Positions 7,432 through 15,045 are shown, counted from the first letter of the stretch. The stretch is 64,000 nt of DNA from a bacterium (GCA_030615605.1 JAUWYY010000001.1:186001-250000); one strand, 5' to 3'. The notes: generated by a model from the letters alone, not told the origin. Numbers and translations are program-made.

Positions 7432-8357
7432 TCGGGAATACCTCCTACTGCCTCGATGAAGACATCTTCGAGCGTCAGTCGCTGGGTGCTGATCTTTATC
7501 AACTGTGCACCTTTGTCAATCATCTCACTGGCCGCCGCTGTCGCTGACTGCTGGTCAGAGAACGCCGCCACATATTGCTCGCCTTCGGAGTCCACCCGCT
7601 CGGCCAGCACTCGCAGATGTTGGAGCGCGACCTGATCCAGGTCGCGGAAGCTGGCCACGTAGCGACCATCCTCGCCGGTCAAGAGTTCCTCCATTGAACC
7701 CTCGTGGCAGACCACGCCGTGGTTGAGAATAGCCACTGTATCGCAAAGCGGCTCCATCTCCTTGAGCAGGTGTGAGCACAGGAAAATGGTCTTTCCTTCG
7801 TCACGCAACTGCCTGAGAACCTCGCGGATCTGGATTGCACCGATCGGATCCAAGCCAGAGGTCGGCTCGTCGGCTAATAGTAGGTCAGGATCATTGATGA
7901 GTCCCTGAGCCAGAGCGATTCGCTGCAGCATACCGCGGGAGTAATTGAGTACTTTGCGGTCGCGCCGTTGCCACATCCCCACCAGTTTCAGCAATTCCTC
8001 GATGCGGTCTTCGAGTTCTGACCCACCCATCCCGAAGAGACTGCCATAGAAGCGCAGCAACTCCACTGCATTGAGGTGATCGTAGAAGTAGGGTCCTTCA
8101 GGAACAAAGCCGATACGCTGTTTGTAGGTCAAAATCCCCAGCGGATAGCCGAAGATCTCTCCAGAACCTGAGGTCGGAAATACCAGGCCCAATAGGAGCT
8201 TGAGAGTCGTTGTCTTCCCGGACCCATTGGGACCAACCAGGCCAAAGATCTGACCCTCCTCTACCTCCAGACTCAGGTCAATCAGACCTACCGGATTTCC
8301 TTCCATATCGTGGGTGTATATCTTCGCCAAGTTTTCAGTCTTAAGTACGGTAGCTAT
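7428..8357 (-). CDS. ABC transporter ATP-binding protein, apparent ATA start
   Basis: The ATPase subunit of the exporter. Walker A GPNGSGKTTTLK, Q-loop region FVPEGPYFYDHL, signature YSRGMLQRIALAQ (SRGM in place of SGG), Walker B LLADEPTSGLDP and the switch His in FLCSHLL are all present, followed by a C-terminal extension of the CcmA/gliding type. The first canonical start, TTG at 8330, lies inside the first beta strand; the frame is open upstream and encodes IATVLKTENLAKIYT, the usual family N-terminus. A perfect ribosome site (gggaggtgg) lies 9 bases before an ATA at 8357. I annotate from ATA; a sequencing error in an ATG is the alternative. Confidence 0.88.
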   Translation of the reverse strand: MATVLKTENLAKIYTHDMEGNPVGLIDLSLEVEEGQIFGLVGPNGSGKTTTLKLLLGLVFPTSGSGEIFGYPLGILTYKQRIGFVPEGPYFYDHLNAVELLRFYGSLFGMGGSELEDRIEELLKLVGMWQRRDRKVLNYSRGMLQRIALAQGLINDPDLLLADEPTSGLDPIGAIQIREVLRQLRDEGKTIFLCSHLLKEMEPLCDTVAILNHGVVCHEGSMEELLTGEDGRYVASFRDLDQVALQHLRVLAERVDSEGEQYVAAFSDQQSATAAASEMIDKGAQLIKISTQRLTLEDVFIEAVGGIPE

Positions 8358-8635
8358 ATCGGTCCACCTCCCGGCAACAAACAGCTAGATGCTGGCACCG
8401 CCTGTGCCCAGTTGGCTAGCAGGACTTTCTTCGAGCCAGTACTTCGCAAAGGGCTGAGCGAAGTTGTGCCATCCGCCCGATAAGTTTAGCCTGCCTAGTT
8501 TCACTATGTCAACAACGCAAGGCCTGCTGCTGTTTGTTCCCGGTCGCTGCCTTGGCCGCTGCTGCGCTCACTCGCTGATGAAGTTGCTGTGATTGACACC
8601 GCTGGGGAGAAGTGTTAGCATTGGCAGGTGCGCGA

Positions 8636-9703
8636 ATGCAATGCAAGGATCGGCGATGCCAGTCTAACATAGCTGTGCAAGTAATCATATTCCACCTGAA
8701 TCAAATCGGCGATTTTTGCTTTAGCCTCCCGCTTGTCAACGCTATTAAGCGAAGGTATCCCCAATCGCAGATATGTAGTGTGGTGCGGCCTCATCTGGTT
8801 CCTCTCGCCCAGCGGGCCAAGCCGGTTGATGCTATCGCACTCCGGCCTGAGGCGCTGACTATTGCGTACCTACCCTTGATCAGGCAGTTACGCGCCCGGC
8901 GAGCCGACCTGGTGATCGTCTTGCCGACCTCGCCGGGGCCCTCCTTGCTGGCTCAGCTGTGCGGTGCCCGGCGTATCATCGCCTTTGATAACGACTGGCC
9001 GCGGCGTTTCGTCAGCGAGCGTATCCCCTACGACAATCGTCCCTCGCTAGCTAACAACCTGCGAATGGCCGAGTATGTGGCGGATGAGGTGCCGAAACGC
9101 GACTATGTTGGGCTGCTGTCGGCTACTGAGCAGGATAGAACTGACGCTGGGCGAATATTGGCCCGCCACGGGGTGCACGACGACCAGTCCTTTGTTGTTT
9201 TCGCCACTTTGGCTTCCTCGCATCGGCTGTCTAAATGCTGGCCGACCGAGCGCTTCGCTGCGCTTGCAGCAGTATTGTGGGAGAGGGCGGGATTGTGGCC
9301 GGTATTTATTGGTGCTGTTGAAGAAGCTGAGAATATTGCAGCTTTCACCAGCAAGATGTCAGTTCCTGTGGCCAACCTGGCTGGCCACACTGATGCCGGC
9401 CAGCTCCTGGGGGTGCTAGCTCGAGCCAGTCTGTTCATAGGACAGGATAGCGGCCCGACCCATCTTTCTGCCGCTCTGGGGTGTCCGGCGCTGGCCATCT
9501 TCGGGCCTACCGATCCTCAGCTCACCGGACCGTTGGGCGAAAGCTCGGCAGTCGTCTACAAGAATCTGCCGTGCAGTCCCTGTCACGATCAGGCCGCCGA
9601 GTGTCCCAATCGCAAATGTTTGCTGTCAATCGAGCCCGAGGATGTAGCAGACCAGGCCTTATCTCTTATGAAGCACGTTAGCGCGGCCCAGCGGGTGAAA
9701 TAG
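8636..9703 (+). CDS. glycosyltransferase family 9 (heptosyltransferase-like)
   Basis: About 355 residues of the GT9 family that adds heptose or related sugars to the lipopolysaccharide inner core or other surface glycans, using ADP-sugars on the cytoplasmic face. Seen: N-terminal VIIFHLNQIGDFCFSLPLVNAIKRRYP (the family nucleotide-fold entry with the G-D pair), the second-domain strand FVVFATLASSHRLSKCWPTERFAALA, and the donor-binding segment ASLFIGQDSGPTHLSAALGCPALAIFGPTDP. The latter is highly diagnostic. ATG 8636 has a weak ribosome site; the family alignment would also fit GTG 8675. A CxxC pair plus two more Cys near the C-terminus (CSPCHDQAAECPNRKC) is usual in this family. Confidence 0.9.
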   Translation: MQCKDRRCQSNIAVQVIIFHLNQIGDFCFSLPLVNAIKRRYPQSQICSVVRPHLVPLAQRAKPVDAIALRPEALTIAYLPLIRQLRARRADLVIVLPTSPGPSLLAQLCGARRIIAFDNDWPRRFVSERIPYDNRPSLANNLRMAEYVADEVPKRDYVGLLSATEQDRTDAGRILARHGVHDDQSFVVFATLASSHRLSKCWPTERFAALAAVLWERAGLWPVFIGAVEEAENIAAFTSKMSVPVANLAGHTDAGQLLGVLARASLFIGQDSGPTHLSAALGCPALAIFGPTDPQLTGPLGESSAVVYKNLPCSPCHDQAAECPNRKCLLSIEPEDVADQALSLMKHVSAAQRVK

Positions 9704-9738
9704 TAGTAGCCGGGCAGGGATGCTGGATAAGTTAGAAT

Positions 9739-10533
9739 ATGGTGCCTATGCTATCTGCATTGATAATCACTAAGAATGAAGAGGATGTAATTGGGCAGTG
9801 CTTGGATTTGCTGCAGTGGGCTGATGAGTGTGTGGTCATTGACTCTGGTAGCACTGACGCCACCTGCGAAATTGCTCGTGCCCACGGCGCTCGAGTAATC
9901 CATAACGACTGGCCAGGATATGGTGCCCAGCGCAACTTCGGTGGCGAGCAATGTCGCGGAGACTGGATATTGGCCGTTGACGCCGATGAGGAAATCACTC
10001 CCGGTCTATCCAAGGCAATCCAAGACACCTTGAGTTCGGATCCTGAGTACGAAGTCTTCAAGATCCAGCGCGTAGAGGTCTTGTTCGGGAAGCAGTTGCG
10101 CTTTGGAGCATCGCTACATTACTTGCCTCGTCTGTATCGGTCGCATTTCGGGTGGGACAATCGTCCCGTGCATGAATCACTGCTACTGAGCAATTACTCA
10201 GCCGGGCGAATCCCTGGTGTGTTGCTGCATCACAGCCACCGGGATTTGGACCAGCGGATGCGTAAGCATAATCGGTACTCAACAATCAAGGCTGAAATGA
10301 TCAACGCGACACGACGGCCTGTGAGTCTGGCTACGGCAGTTGCGCATGGGCTGGCGGCGTTCGGGCGGTGCCTGCTGCTGAAGGGCGCTATTCTTGACGG
10401 ATGGCGAGGGATAGTCTACGCGATGATGGCGGGTCATGCCACTCTGTTGGCCTATGCTAAGGCAATAGAGTCAAATATGCGGGCTGAGCAAGCAGACAGA
10501 CACGATCCAAGCCGCGACGAACCCAATCTCTAG
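9739..10533 (+). CDS. glycosyltransferase family 2, KdtX/WaaE-like
   Basis: A 264-residue GT-A enzyme. The N-terminal SALIITKNEEDVIGQCLD, the CVVIDSGSTDAT strand and the metal-binding DADEEI (residues about 79-84) define the family, and GYGAQRNFGGEQCRGDWILAVDADEE is specific for the lipopolysaccharide-core beta-1,4-glucosyltransferase branch (KdtX/WaaE). A C-terminal amphipathic and hydrophobic segment (residues about 195-245) could tether it to the inner membrane. It stands 35 bases after the GT9 gene and just before a GT4 gene, forming a surface-glycan operon. Confidence 0.9.
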   Translation: MVPMLSALIITKNEEDVIGQCLDLLQWADECVVIDSGSTDATCEIARAHGARVIHNDWPGYGAQRNFGGEQCRGDWILAVDADEEITPGLSKAIQDTLSSDPEYEVFKIQRVEVLFGKQLRFGASLHYLPRLYRSHFGWDNRPVHESLLLSNYSAGRIPGVLLHHSHRDLDQRMRKHNRYSTIKAEMINATRRPVSLATAVAHGLAAFGRCLLLKGAILDGWRGIVYAMMAGHATLLAYAKAIESNMRAEQADRHDPSRDEPNL

Positions 10534-10568
10534 CTGGCAACACACACGGCGAGAATAGGCAGGCTACG

Positions 10569-11651
10569 ACGCGAGTTCTGTTTACTAACAATACTCTGGT
10601 CTGGGGCGGGGGAGAGAAGACCACGCTGCAAATCATGGCGGGCTTGCGTGAGCGCGGTCATGAGGCTGTGTTGGCCTGCCCTGCGTGGGACAGTATGATG
10701 GAGCCGGCACGAGCACAGGGTTTCCCGATTGTCTCCACACCGTTTCGCACCAAACGCAACCCGCTGGGGGTCATTTACACGTGGCGGGCAATTCATCGCG
10801 TTCGCCCCGATGTGGTATTGGCGAACGGTACGCGTACGGTGATGAGCGCGGGCCTATCTGCCCGGCTGACCGGGACACGCTTTGTGGTGCGGGCGGGGGC
10901 CGAAATCAGCCCGCCGATCCCCTTGCGCATTGCGCAGCTCGTTATCTGCGTCTCTGCGTCAATGGTGCAGTTTGCCCGAAAGTGCGGAGTTCCTGCCGAG
11001 CGCATCCAGCTTATCCCCAACGGTGTAGACACCGACTCATTCTGTCCTGATCCGCAGTTGCGCGCGCAGACCCGCCGCGAACTCGGCCTCAGCGAGGATC
11101 ATTTCGTGCTGGTGCTGGTGGGGCGAATAGCGGAGGGCAAGGGGCACAGATACGCGGTGCAGGCCCTGTCACAAGTGCTCGGGCAGTTGCCGAACACTGT
11201 CTTGTTGATCGTTGGCAAAGGCGATCTGGAGCAGGAGGTACAGGAGCAGACTGCCTCATTGGGTCTGGAGAGCCAGGTCAATATGTTGGGCTTTCATCCC
11301 GACCCTCGTCCCTATTATGCTGCTGCTGACGTTGTGCTTGTTCCCTCGCATTGGGAGGAGGCCGCTGCCAGCGTGAATCTGGAGGCGCAGGCTATGGGGA
11401 TACCGGTAGTTGCCTCTCGGGATGGCGGCCTGCCTGAATATGTTGTCGAAGGGGAGACCGGCCTTCTGGTTCCGCCGGCTGATGCGAAGAGTCTGGCCGA
11501 GGCGATCATATTCCTCAGCGAATTACCTCAGCGGCGTGAGGCGATGGGCCGGGCGGGGCGGCAGCACGTCACGAATCTTTACAGTATTGAGAAGATGATT
11601 GATCAGTACGCCGAGGTACTGCTGGAGTTCACCAATGCCTCTTCGCCGTGA
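10569..11651 (+). CDS. glycosyltransferase family 4, no canonical start codon
   Basis: About 360 residues with the GT-B fold. N-terminal glycine-rich entry VLFTNNTLVWGGGEKTTLQIMAGLRERGHE; the linker FCPDPQLRAQTRRELGL; the donor-binding domain start LVLVGRIAEGKGHRYAVQAL; and the catalytic EX7E region EEAAASVNLEAQAMGIPVVAS. The first ATG, at 10635, would delete the essential first strand and GGGEK loop. The frame is open back to 10488 but has no ATG, GTG or TTG before 10635; the most plausible initiator is one of two ACG codons (10566, 10569), giving M(T)RVLFTNN. A base-calling error is equally possible. Last gene of the glycosyltransferase operon. Confidence 0.88.
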   Translation, partial: TRVLFTNNTLVWGGGEKTTLQIMAGLRERGHEAVLACPAWDSMMEPARAQGFPIVSTPFRTKRNPLGVIYTWRAIHRVRPDVVLANGTRTVMSAGLSARLTGTRFVVRAGAEISPPIPLRIAQLVICVSASMVQFARKCGVPAERIQLIPNGVDTDSFCPDPQLRAQTRRELGLSEDHFVLVLVGRIAEGKGHRYAVQALSQVLGQLPNTVLLIVGKGDLEQEVQEQTASLGLESQVNMLGFHPDPRPYYAAADVVLVPSHWEEAAASVNLEAQAMGIPVVASRDGGLPEYVVEGETGLLVPPADAKSLAEAIIFLSELPQRREAMGRAGRQHVTNLYSIEKMIDQYAEVLLEFTNASSP

Positions 11652-11739
11652 GGATCAACTGTGTGCGCCTAGTATTGAGGCCCTGTTCGACGAGAGTATG
11701 GGGAAGATGCAGGAGCCGCCAGTCTGGTGTGTCGCTCGC

Positions 11740-11768
11740 TTGACTAAGCGGGCTGGTCAAGGTATACT
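11740..11768 (+). promoter_or_regulatory. promoter of the tRNA cluster
   Basis: TTGACT (11740-11745) and TATACT (11763-11768) separated by 17 bases, ending 8 bases before tRNA-Leu. It probably drives all five tRNAs to 12394. Confidence 0.75.
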
Positions 11769-11776
11769 GAGAGCGC

Positions 11777-11865
11777 GCCGAGGTGGTGGAATTGGTAGAC
11801 ACGCTAGCTTGAGGGGCTAGTGACCCTTGCGGTTCGTGCGGGTTCGAATCCCGCCCTCGGCACCA
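11777..11865 (+). tRNA. tRNA-Leu(GAG)
   Basis: Acceptor GCCGAGG/CCTCGGC, anticodon loop TTGAGGG (anticodon GAG), a long variable arm as expected for leucine, T loop GTTCGAATC, A73 discriminator and encoded CCA. First of five clustered tRNAs. Confidence 0.96.
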
Positions 11866-11887
11866 GACAGTGTATGGCTGGCAAAGT

Positions 11888-11963
11888 GGGCGGTTAGCTC
11901 AGTTGGGAGAGCGCTTTCCTCACACGGAAGAGGTCGCAGGTTCAAGCCCTGCACCGCCCACCA
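11888..11963 (+). tRNA. tRNA-Val(CAC)
   Basis: Acceptor GGGCGGT/ACCGCCC, anticodon loop CTCACAC (anticodon CAC), T arm GCAGGTTCAAGCCCTGC, encoded CCA. 22 bases after tRNA-Leu. Confidence 0.96.
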
Positions 11964-11969
11964 GTGGAC

Positions 11970-12035
11970 GACAGGTTTAACGGCAGGTTCAACGACAGGC
12001 TCAACGACAGGTTGAACGGCAGGTTTGACGGCAGG
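11970..12035 (+). repeat. 12-nt tandem repeat between tRNAs
   Basis: Five full units and a partial sixth of a 12-base unit, consensus g(a/g)caggtt(c/t)aac, at 11970, 11982, 11994, 12006, 12018 and 12030. Units differ at one or two positions. It fills most of the spacer between tRNA-Val and tRNA-Gly(CCC) and must be removed when the polycistronic tRNA transcript is processed. Confidence 0.9.
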
Positions 12036-12068
12036 GGAGGACGCGGGCCTAACAACAGTTGGCGATGG

Positions 12069-12144
12069 GCGGGAATAGCTCAGTCGGTAGAGCATCAGCT
12101 TCCCAAGCTGAGGGTCGGGGGTTCGAATCCCCTTTCCCGCTCCA
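12069..12144 (+). tRNA. tRNA-Gly(CCC)
   Basis: Acceptor GCGGGAA/TTCCCGC, anticodon loop TTCCCAA (anticodon CCC), T arm GGGGGTTCGAATCCCCT, T73 discriminator, encoded CCA. Confidence 0.96.
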
Positions 12145-12158
12145 CAATGCAATCTACC

Positions 12159-12212
12159 GTAGGAGGGGCATTCTTGCCCCGATTTCAGTCGCGGCAGGAA
12201 TGCCGCTCCTAC
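12159..12212. repeat. REPIN-like double hairpin
   Basis: Two hairpins in inverted orientation: GGGGCA-TTCT-TGCCCC on the left and GCGGCA-GGAA-TGCCGC on the right. The outer ends GTAGGAG and CTCCTAC are also complementary, and the whole left arm pairs with the whole right arm except at a few positions. This is the architecture of a REPIN (two REP units dispersed by a RAYT transposase). No RAYT gene is in the window. It sits between two glycine tRNA genes. Confidence 0.75.
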
Positions 12213-12232
12213 GAACCAATAGAAAACTAGAT

Positions 12233-12308
12233 GCGGAAGTAGCTCAGTTGGTAGAGCATCTGCTTGCCAAGCAGAAGGTCGGGAGTTCGAATCTCCTCTT
12301 CCGCTCCA
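12233..12308 (+). tRNA. tRNA-Gly(GCC)
   Basis: Acceptor GCGGAAG/CTTCCGC, anticodon loop TTGCCAA (anticodon GCC), T arm GGGAGTTCGAATCTCCT, T73, encoded CCA. Very similar to the CCC isoacceptor upstream, as expected after local duplication. Confidence 0.96.
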
Positions 12309-12318
12309 ATATTTCGGA

Positions 12319-12394
12319 GGCGGCGTAGCCAAGTGGTTAAGGCAGCGGTCTGCAAAATCGCTATTCGCCGGTTCGATTCCGGCCGCCGCCTCCA
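12319..12394 (+). tRNA. tRNA-Cys(GCA)
   Basis: Acceptor GGCGGCG/CGCCGCC, anticodon loop CTGCAAA (anticodon GCA), U73 discriminator typical of cysteine, encoded CCA. Its last bases plus two (12378-12396) recur at 14695-14713. Confidence 0.96.
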
Positions 12395-12412
12395 GTAATT
12401 GTCGGTCGGGAT

Positions 12413-12441
12413 TTGCCATGTGCGGAGAAGAATGTTATACT
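12413..12441 (+). promoter_or_regulatory. probable promoter upstream of 12568
   Basis: TTGCCA (12413-12418) and TATACT (12436-12441) with a 17-base spacer, about 120 bases before the first envelope gene. Good match to a housekeeping-sigma promoter. Confidence 0.6.
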
Positions 12442-12567
12442 TTACTAACTTGGTCTCATCCCTTCCAAGCAACTAAGTGCTGGCCAAATTTATGGTCATG
12501 AGATGCCCCTTGAAAATGAAGTATGTCTTACTGGCGTAAAGTTTCCTACTATGGAGGTAACAAAACC

Positions 12568-13419
12568 ATGTTACGAACGGTCCGACTGGTAGTTTTATTG
12601 GCGGCTTTATGTCTGATGGTTTCATGCGGGGCGCTCATTGCCCAGGAGCTTCCCAATCTTAACAGTGCCGAGGTGTTGCCACCGGGACAGACTGTGGTGC
12701 AAACCGAAGCTCGCTTCTTTGAGGGTAGTGGTAATGAGACCCTGGCGGTGGGAGTCCGCAGCAACCTGGATACCCGTCGAGAAATCGGTCTGTGGTATAC
12801 CACAATCACCAATCGCGGGGAGGACCCCCTGGCTGGTAGTGTACGTGAGTCGAAGTGGAATGCACTATCGCTGGCCTGGAAGCAGGAGATCTCCCGTCGC
12901 TTCTTAGGCAGGAGATTGGCCATTGTTGCCAGTGTAGATCTGTCCACGGCGGGGCCCCGGGGCACGAACCTTGATACTGGTGCCTACGCGGAGATGGATG
13001 GCGTAATCCCGGCAGTTGCCCTGCCCCTGCAATGGCGACATGGGCGGACCACCTGGGTAGCCGAGGGGAAAGTCGCGTGGTTTGAAAATACTATTCCCAA
13101 CAGCGAGGGCGGCACCACAGAAGGATTTGGCCGGATTGTGATGCTCGGGTTGGGAGTCACGAGTCCGTTCTTGGGCGGCGAGCTTATCGCTGACGTTTCG
13201 GCTCCGGTGAGCGGAGATAACGTTGTCGATGAGAATACTGGCAGGCCCGATGATGCGCTCGTGTGGAGCCTGGGGTGGCGTAACGATATACTCGGAGCAG
13301 GCATGCCGGTAGACCTGTATGCCACCAACGCAAGCGGACCAAGCCTGGCTGCCTCGGCCCTGGCCGTTCCTGACAATAGTATTGGGTTCGGGATTAGCAT
13401 ACATCACGAATACCGCTAA
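12568..13419 (+). CDS. secreted protein, possible outer-membrane beta-barrel
   Basis: A 283-residue protein with a clear signal peptide (MLRTVRLVVLLAALCLMVSCGALIAQ; a Cys in it could be a lipidation site). The rest alternates short amphipathic strands rich in aromatic residues (for example LPLQWRHGRTTWVAEGKVAWFEN, ALVWSLGWRNDIL) and ends in an aromatic-containing strand (IGFGISIHHEYR), as in small barrels, though the last residue is Arg and not Phe. I recognise no family. The ATG at 12568 has a strong ribosome site (atggaggt); the earlier in-frame start at 12523 has none. Likely co-transcribed with the lipoprotein 22 bases downstream. Confidence 0.75.
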   Translation: MLRTVRLVVLLAALCLMVSCGALIAQELPNLNSAEVLPPGQTVVQTEARFFEGSGNETLAVGVRSNLDTRREIGLWYTTITNRGEDPLAGSVRESKWNALSLAWKQEISRRFLGRRLAIVASVDLSTAGPRGTNLDTGAYAEMDGVIPAVALPLQWRHGRTTWVAEGKVAWFENTIPNSEGGTTEGFGRIVMLGLGVTSPFLGGELIADVSAPVSGDNVVDENTGRPDDALVWSLGWRNDILGAGMPVDLYATNASGPSLAASALAVPDNSIGFGISIHHEYR

Positions 13420-13441
13420 CTGCATTAGAAAGGATACTTGC

Positions 13442-14572
13442 ATGTTCATCAACTCGAAAATCCTAATCGTATTGGCCGCATCAACGGTTGGACTGGCTTT
13501 GGTCCTGGGTGGATGCAGTGGCGGATTTGCCCCCACGCTACCCTCCCCCGAGGGGGGGGCCGGATCGATATGGGGCTTCGTGACGGAAGAAGGAACGGGC
13601 ACGCCCCTGAGTGATGTCGAGGGGGTCACCAGCGACGGGATAACTCTGTACAGTGACACATCCGGGCAGGATGGTGGATATGCGATAGCAGATGTTCCCC
13701 CCGGCACTCGCGTGGCCAGCTTTGCCGCTGCCGGATACCAGACCGCCAACTATGTGGTTGCCGTAACAGAAGAGCCCACACGCCTGGATCCGGTGCTGCA
13801 AAGCTACGGAGGTTCGGAGGTCACTGATCCGCCGGTCATTAACGCGAATGATCCAGTGCTCAACGAGGCTACCGGAACGGCAGTATTCAGCGGAACGATT
13901 GACAACCTGGACTCGGATACCGCTGTGGTGATACTCAACGGCCAGCAGTCGGTTATGGGCGCCTCGGGGGGAGCCTTTAACGTTACACTCATCCTGGTGC
14001 CTGGTACCAACTATATCCGGGCCCGCGCGACCAACGCGGCGGGCACTACATTCTCCGAGGAGTTTACGGTCGAGTATACTCCCCCGGCGGGCGGTGAGTA
14101 TTACTTCCGCATAACCTTGACCTGGGATCAGGCCACCGACATAGATACTCATGTTTGGTCGCCTTCGGGTGAGCACAGTTGCTACTGGAACGAGTCAATT
14201 GGTGCCGGTGAGTTGGACTTCGACAACACGTCGGGTTACGGGCCGGAAAACTTCACTTGCGATACGCTGGAAGATGGCCGGTTCAAACCCGCCATCAACT
14301 ATTATAGTGGGAGTCCAGCGGTTGGCTGCGTGGTTCGGGTGACCACGGGAACCTTGGCGACGGGAGCGTCAGTCAGTGAGATACTCGGGCCCTTCTACCT
14401 GACTGCTGCAAACTATGAGTCGGGCTATCCGGTAACTGGGAACACTGCTTCGTGGTGGCGGCCCTGTGATGTCCTACTGAGCGCCAGCGGCGAGGTGACA
14501 GTTGTCGCCCCGGACACGAGTGTGGGATTGTCAAGTGTCGAGACGGGAGCCGCCGGGATGCGCACGAAGTGA
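13442..14572 (+). CDS. lipoprotein with CarboxypepD-like and YfaP/DUF2135-like domains
   Basis: A 376-residue lipoprotein: signal peptide with lipobox VLGGC at residues about 18-22. Residues about 40-110 form a carboxypeptidase-regulatory-like beta sandwich (IWGFVTEEGTGTPLSDVEGV, PPGTRVASFAAAGYQTANY). A bacterial Ig-like segment follows (TAVVILNGQQS, AFNVTLILVPGTNYIRARATNAAG). The C-terminal third matches the YfaP/DUF2135 pattern: RITLTWDQATDIDTHVWSPSG, ELDFDNTSGYGPENFTC, NYYSGSPAVGCVVRVTT. Such proteins are periplasmic or surface lipoproteins of unknown role. Start at ATG 13442 with ribosome site aaagga. Confidence 0.85.
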   Translation: MFINSKILIVLAASTVGLALVLGGCSGGFAPTLPSPEGGAGSIWGFVTEEGTGTPLSDVEGVTSDGITLYSDTSGQDGGYAIADVPPGTRVASFAAAGYQTANYVVAVTEEPTRLDPVLQSYGGSEVTDPPVINANDPVLNEATGTAVFSGTIDNLDSDTAVVILNGQQSVMGASGGAFNVTLILVPGTNYIRARATNAAGTTFSEEFTVEYTPPAGGEYYFRITLTWDQATDIDTHVWSPSGEHSCYWNESIGAGELDFDNTSGYGPENFTCDTLEDGRFKPAINYYSGSPAVGCVVRVTTGTLATGASVSEILGPFYLTAANYESGYPVTGNTASWWRPCDVLLSASGEVTVVAPDTSVGLSSVETGAAGMRTK

Positions 14573-14655
14573 GTGAGAGCTGGCGTTGGCGGGGCGGAAT
14601 TATCTGTTCTGTGGCACGCCAATGCCAACCATAGTTAATGCGCTTGATGTGCTCG

Positions 14656-14691
14656 GGCCCGTGGCGGAACGACCGCCGCGGGCCTGGTTTT
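14656..14691 (+). terminator. intrinsic terminator
   Basis: A 12-base-pair GC-rich stem, GGCCCGTGGCGG with CCGCCGCGGGCC (one G-T wobble), 5-base loop, then TGG and TTTT. It lies 84 bases after the lipoprotein gene and immediately before the tRNA-Cys 3' copy. Confidence 0.85.
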
Positions 14692-14694
14692 GTA

Positions 14695-14713
14695 TCCGGC
14701 CGCCGCCTCCAGT
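14695..14713. repeat. copy of the tRNA-Cys 3' end (possible att site)
   Basis: The 19 bases tccggccgccgcctccagt are identical to 12378-12396, which is the T stem and acceptor 3' strand of tRNA-Cys plus CCA and two following bases. Integrases that use tRNA genes leave such duplications at the far end of an inserted element. No integrase lies between the two copies, so this may be a decayed or excised element. Sequence between 14714 and 14830 shows no recognisable feature. Confidence 0.6.
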
Positions 14714-14832
14714 CTTCGTTGAACTGACATAGCCGGTCGGCCCTTCGTTCTAACTAAGGTAGGTACTGCTCCGCTTTGCGGCGAACTGTAATAGGGACGT
14801 CGCATTTTTGTTTGTGCAGGGGAAGACGCAGC

Positions 14833-14943
14833 GATGAGGGGTACATCACCTCATATCCGGCGGTGGGGCAGTTTGAGCCTGAGGTTCTGGCGGGGCTGGG
14901 CGAGGAGCTGCTGAGCGTGACTCAGCGGAACGGATTTCAGTAG
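14833..14943 (+). pseudogene. 3' gene fragment, unknown family
   Basis: A 36-codon frame with stop, reading DEGYITSYPAVGQFEPEVL then AGLGEELLSVTQRNGFQ, with no start or ribosome site of its own. Its LGEELLSV segment is repeated at 16386-16411 and, in degraded form, after the antitoxin gene at about 15608. I read it as the tail of a gene that was broken when the toxin-antitoxin modules arrived. Family not recognised. Confidence 0.35.
14894..14919 (+). repeat. 26-nt direct repeat, left copy (island flank)
   Basis: The 26 bases beginning ggctgggcgaggagctgctg recur exactly at 16386-16411. The two copies bracket both toxin-antitoxin modules. Confidence 0.85.
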
Positions 14944-14967
14944 TCTGGATCGAGAGCCGATAGGGTA

Positions 14968-14996
14968 TTGACAAAATGTAAATACTATGCTATGCT
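14968..14996 (+). promoter_or_regulatory. promoter of toxin-antitoxin module 1
   Basis: TTGACA (14968-14973) and TATGCT (14991-14996) with a 17-base spacer, about 50 bases before the BrnT-like gene. The -35 and its upstream 58 bases are duplicated at module 2. Confidence 0.8.
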
Positions 14997-15045
14997 TTGC
15001 GCACTTGGATTTTCAGCCTCTCTTTAAGGTAGCGCAGTTAACACA

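Noticed and set aside
11970-12035. A CRISPR array
   Set aside because: The 12-base repeats are back to back without spacers, and there are no cas genes in the window.
12159-12212. An intrinsic terminator inside the tRNA operon
   Set aside because: The hairpins are not followed by a T-run, and tRNA genes follow on the same strand; a REPIN-like element fits better.
11817-12419. A 200-codon minus-strand frame spanning the tRNA cluster
   Set aside because: It covers four tRNA genes in antisense and reflects their repeated structure, not coding.
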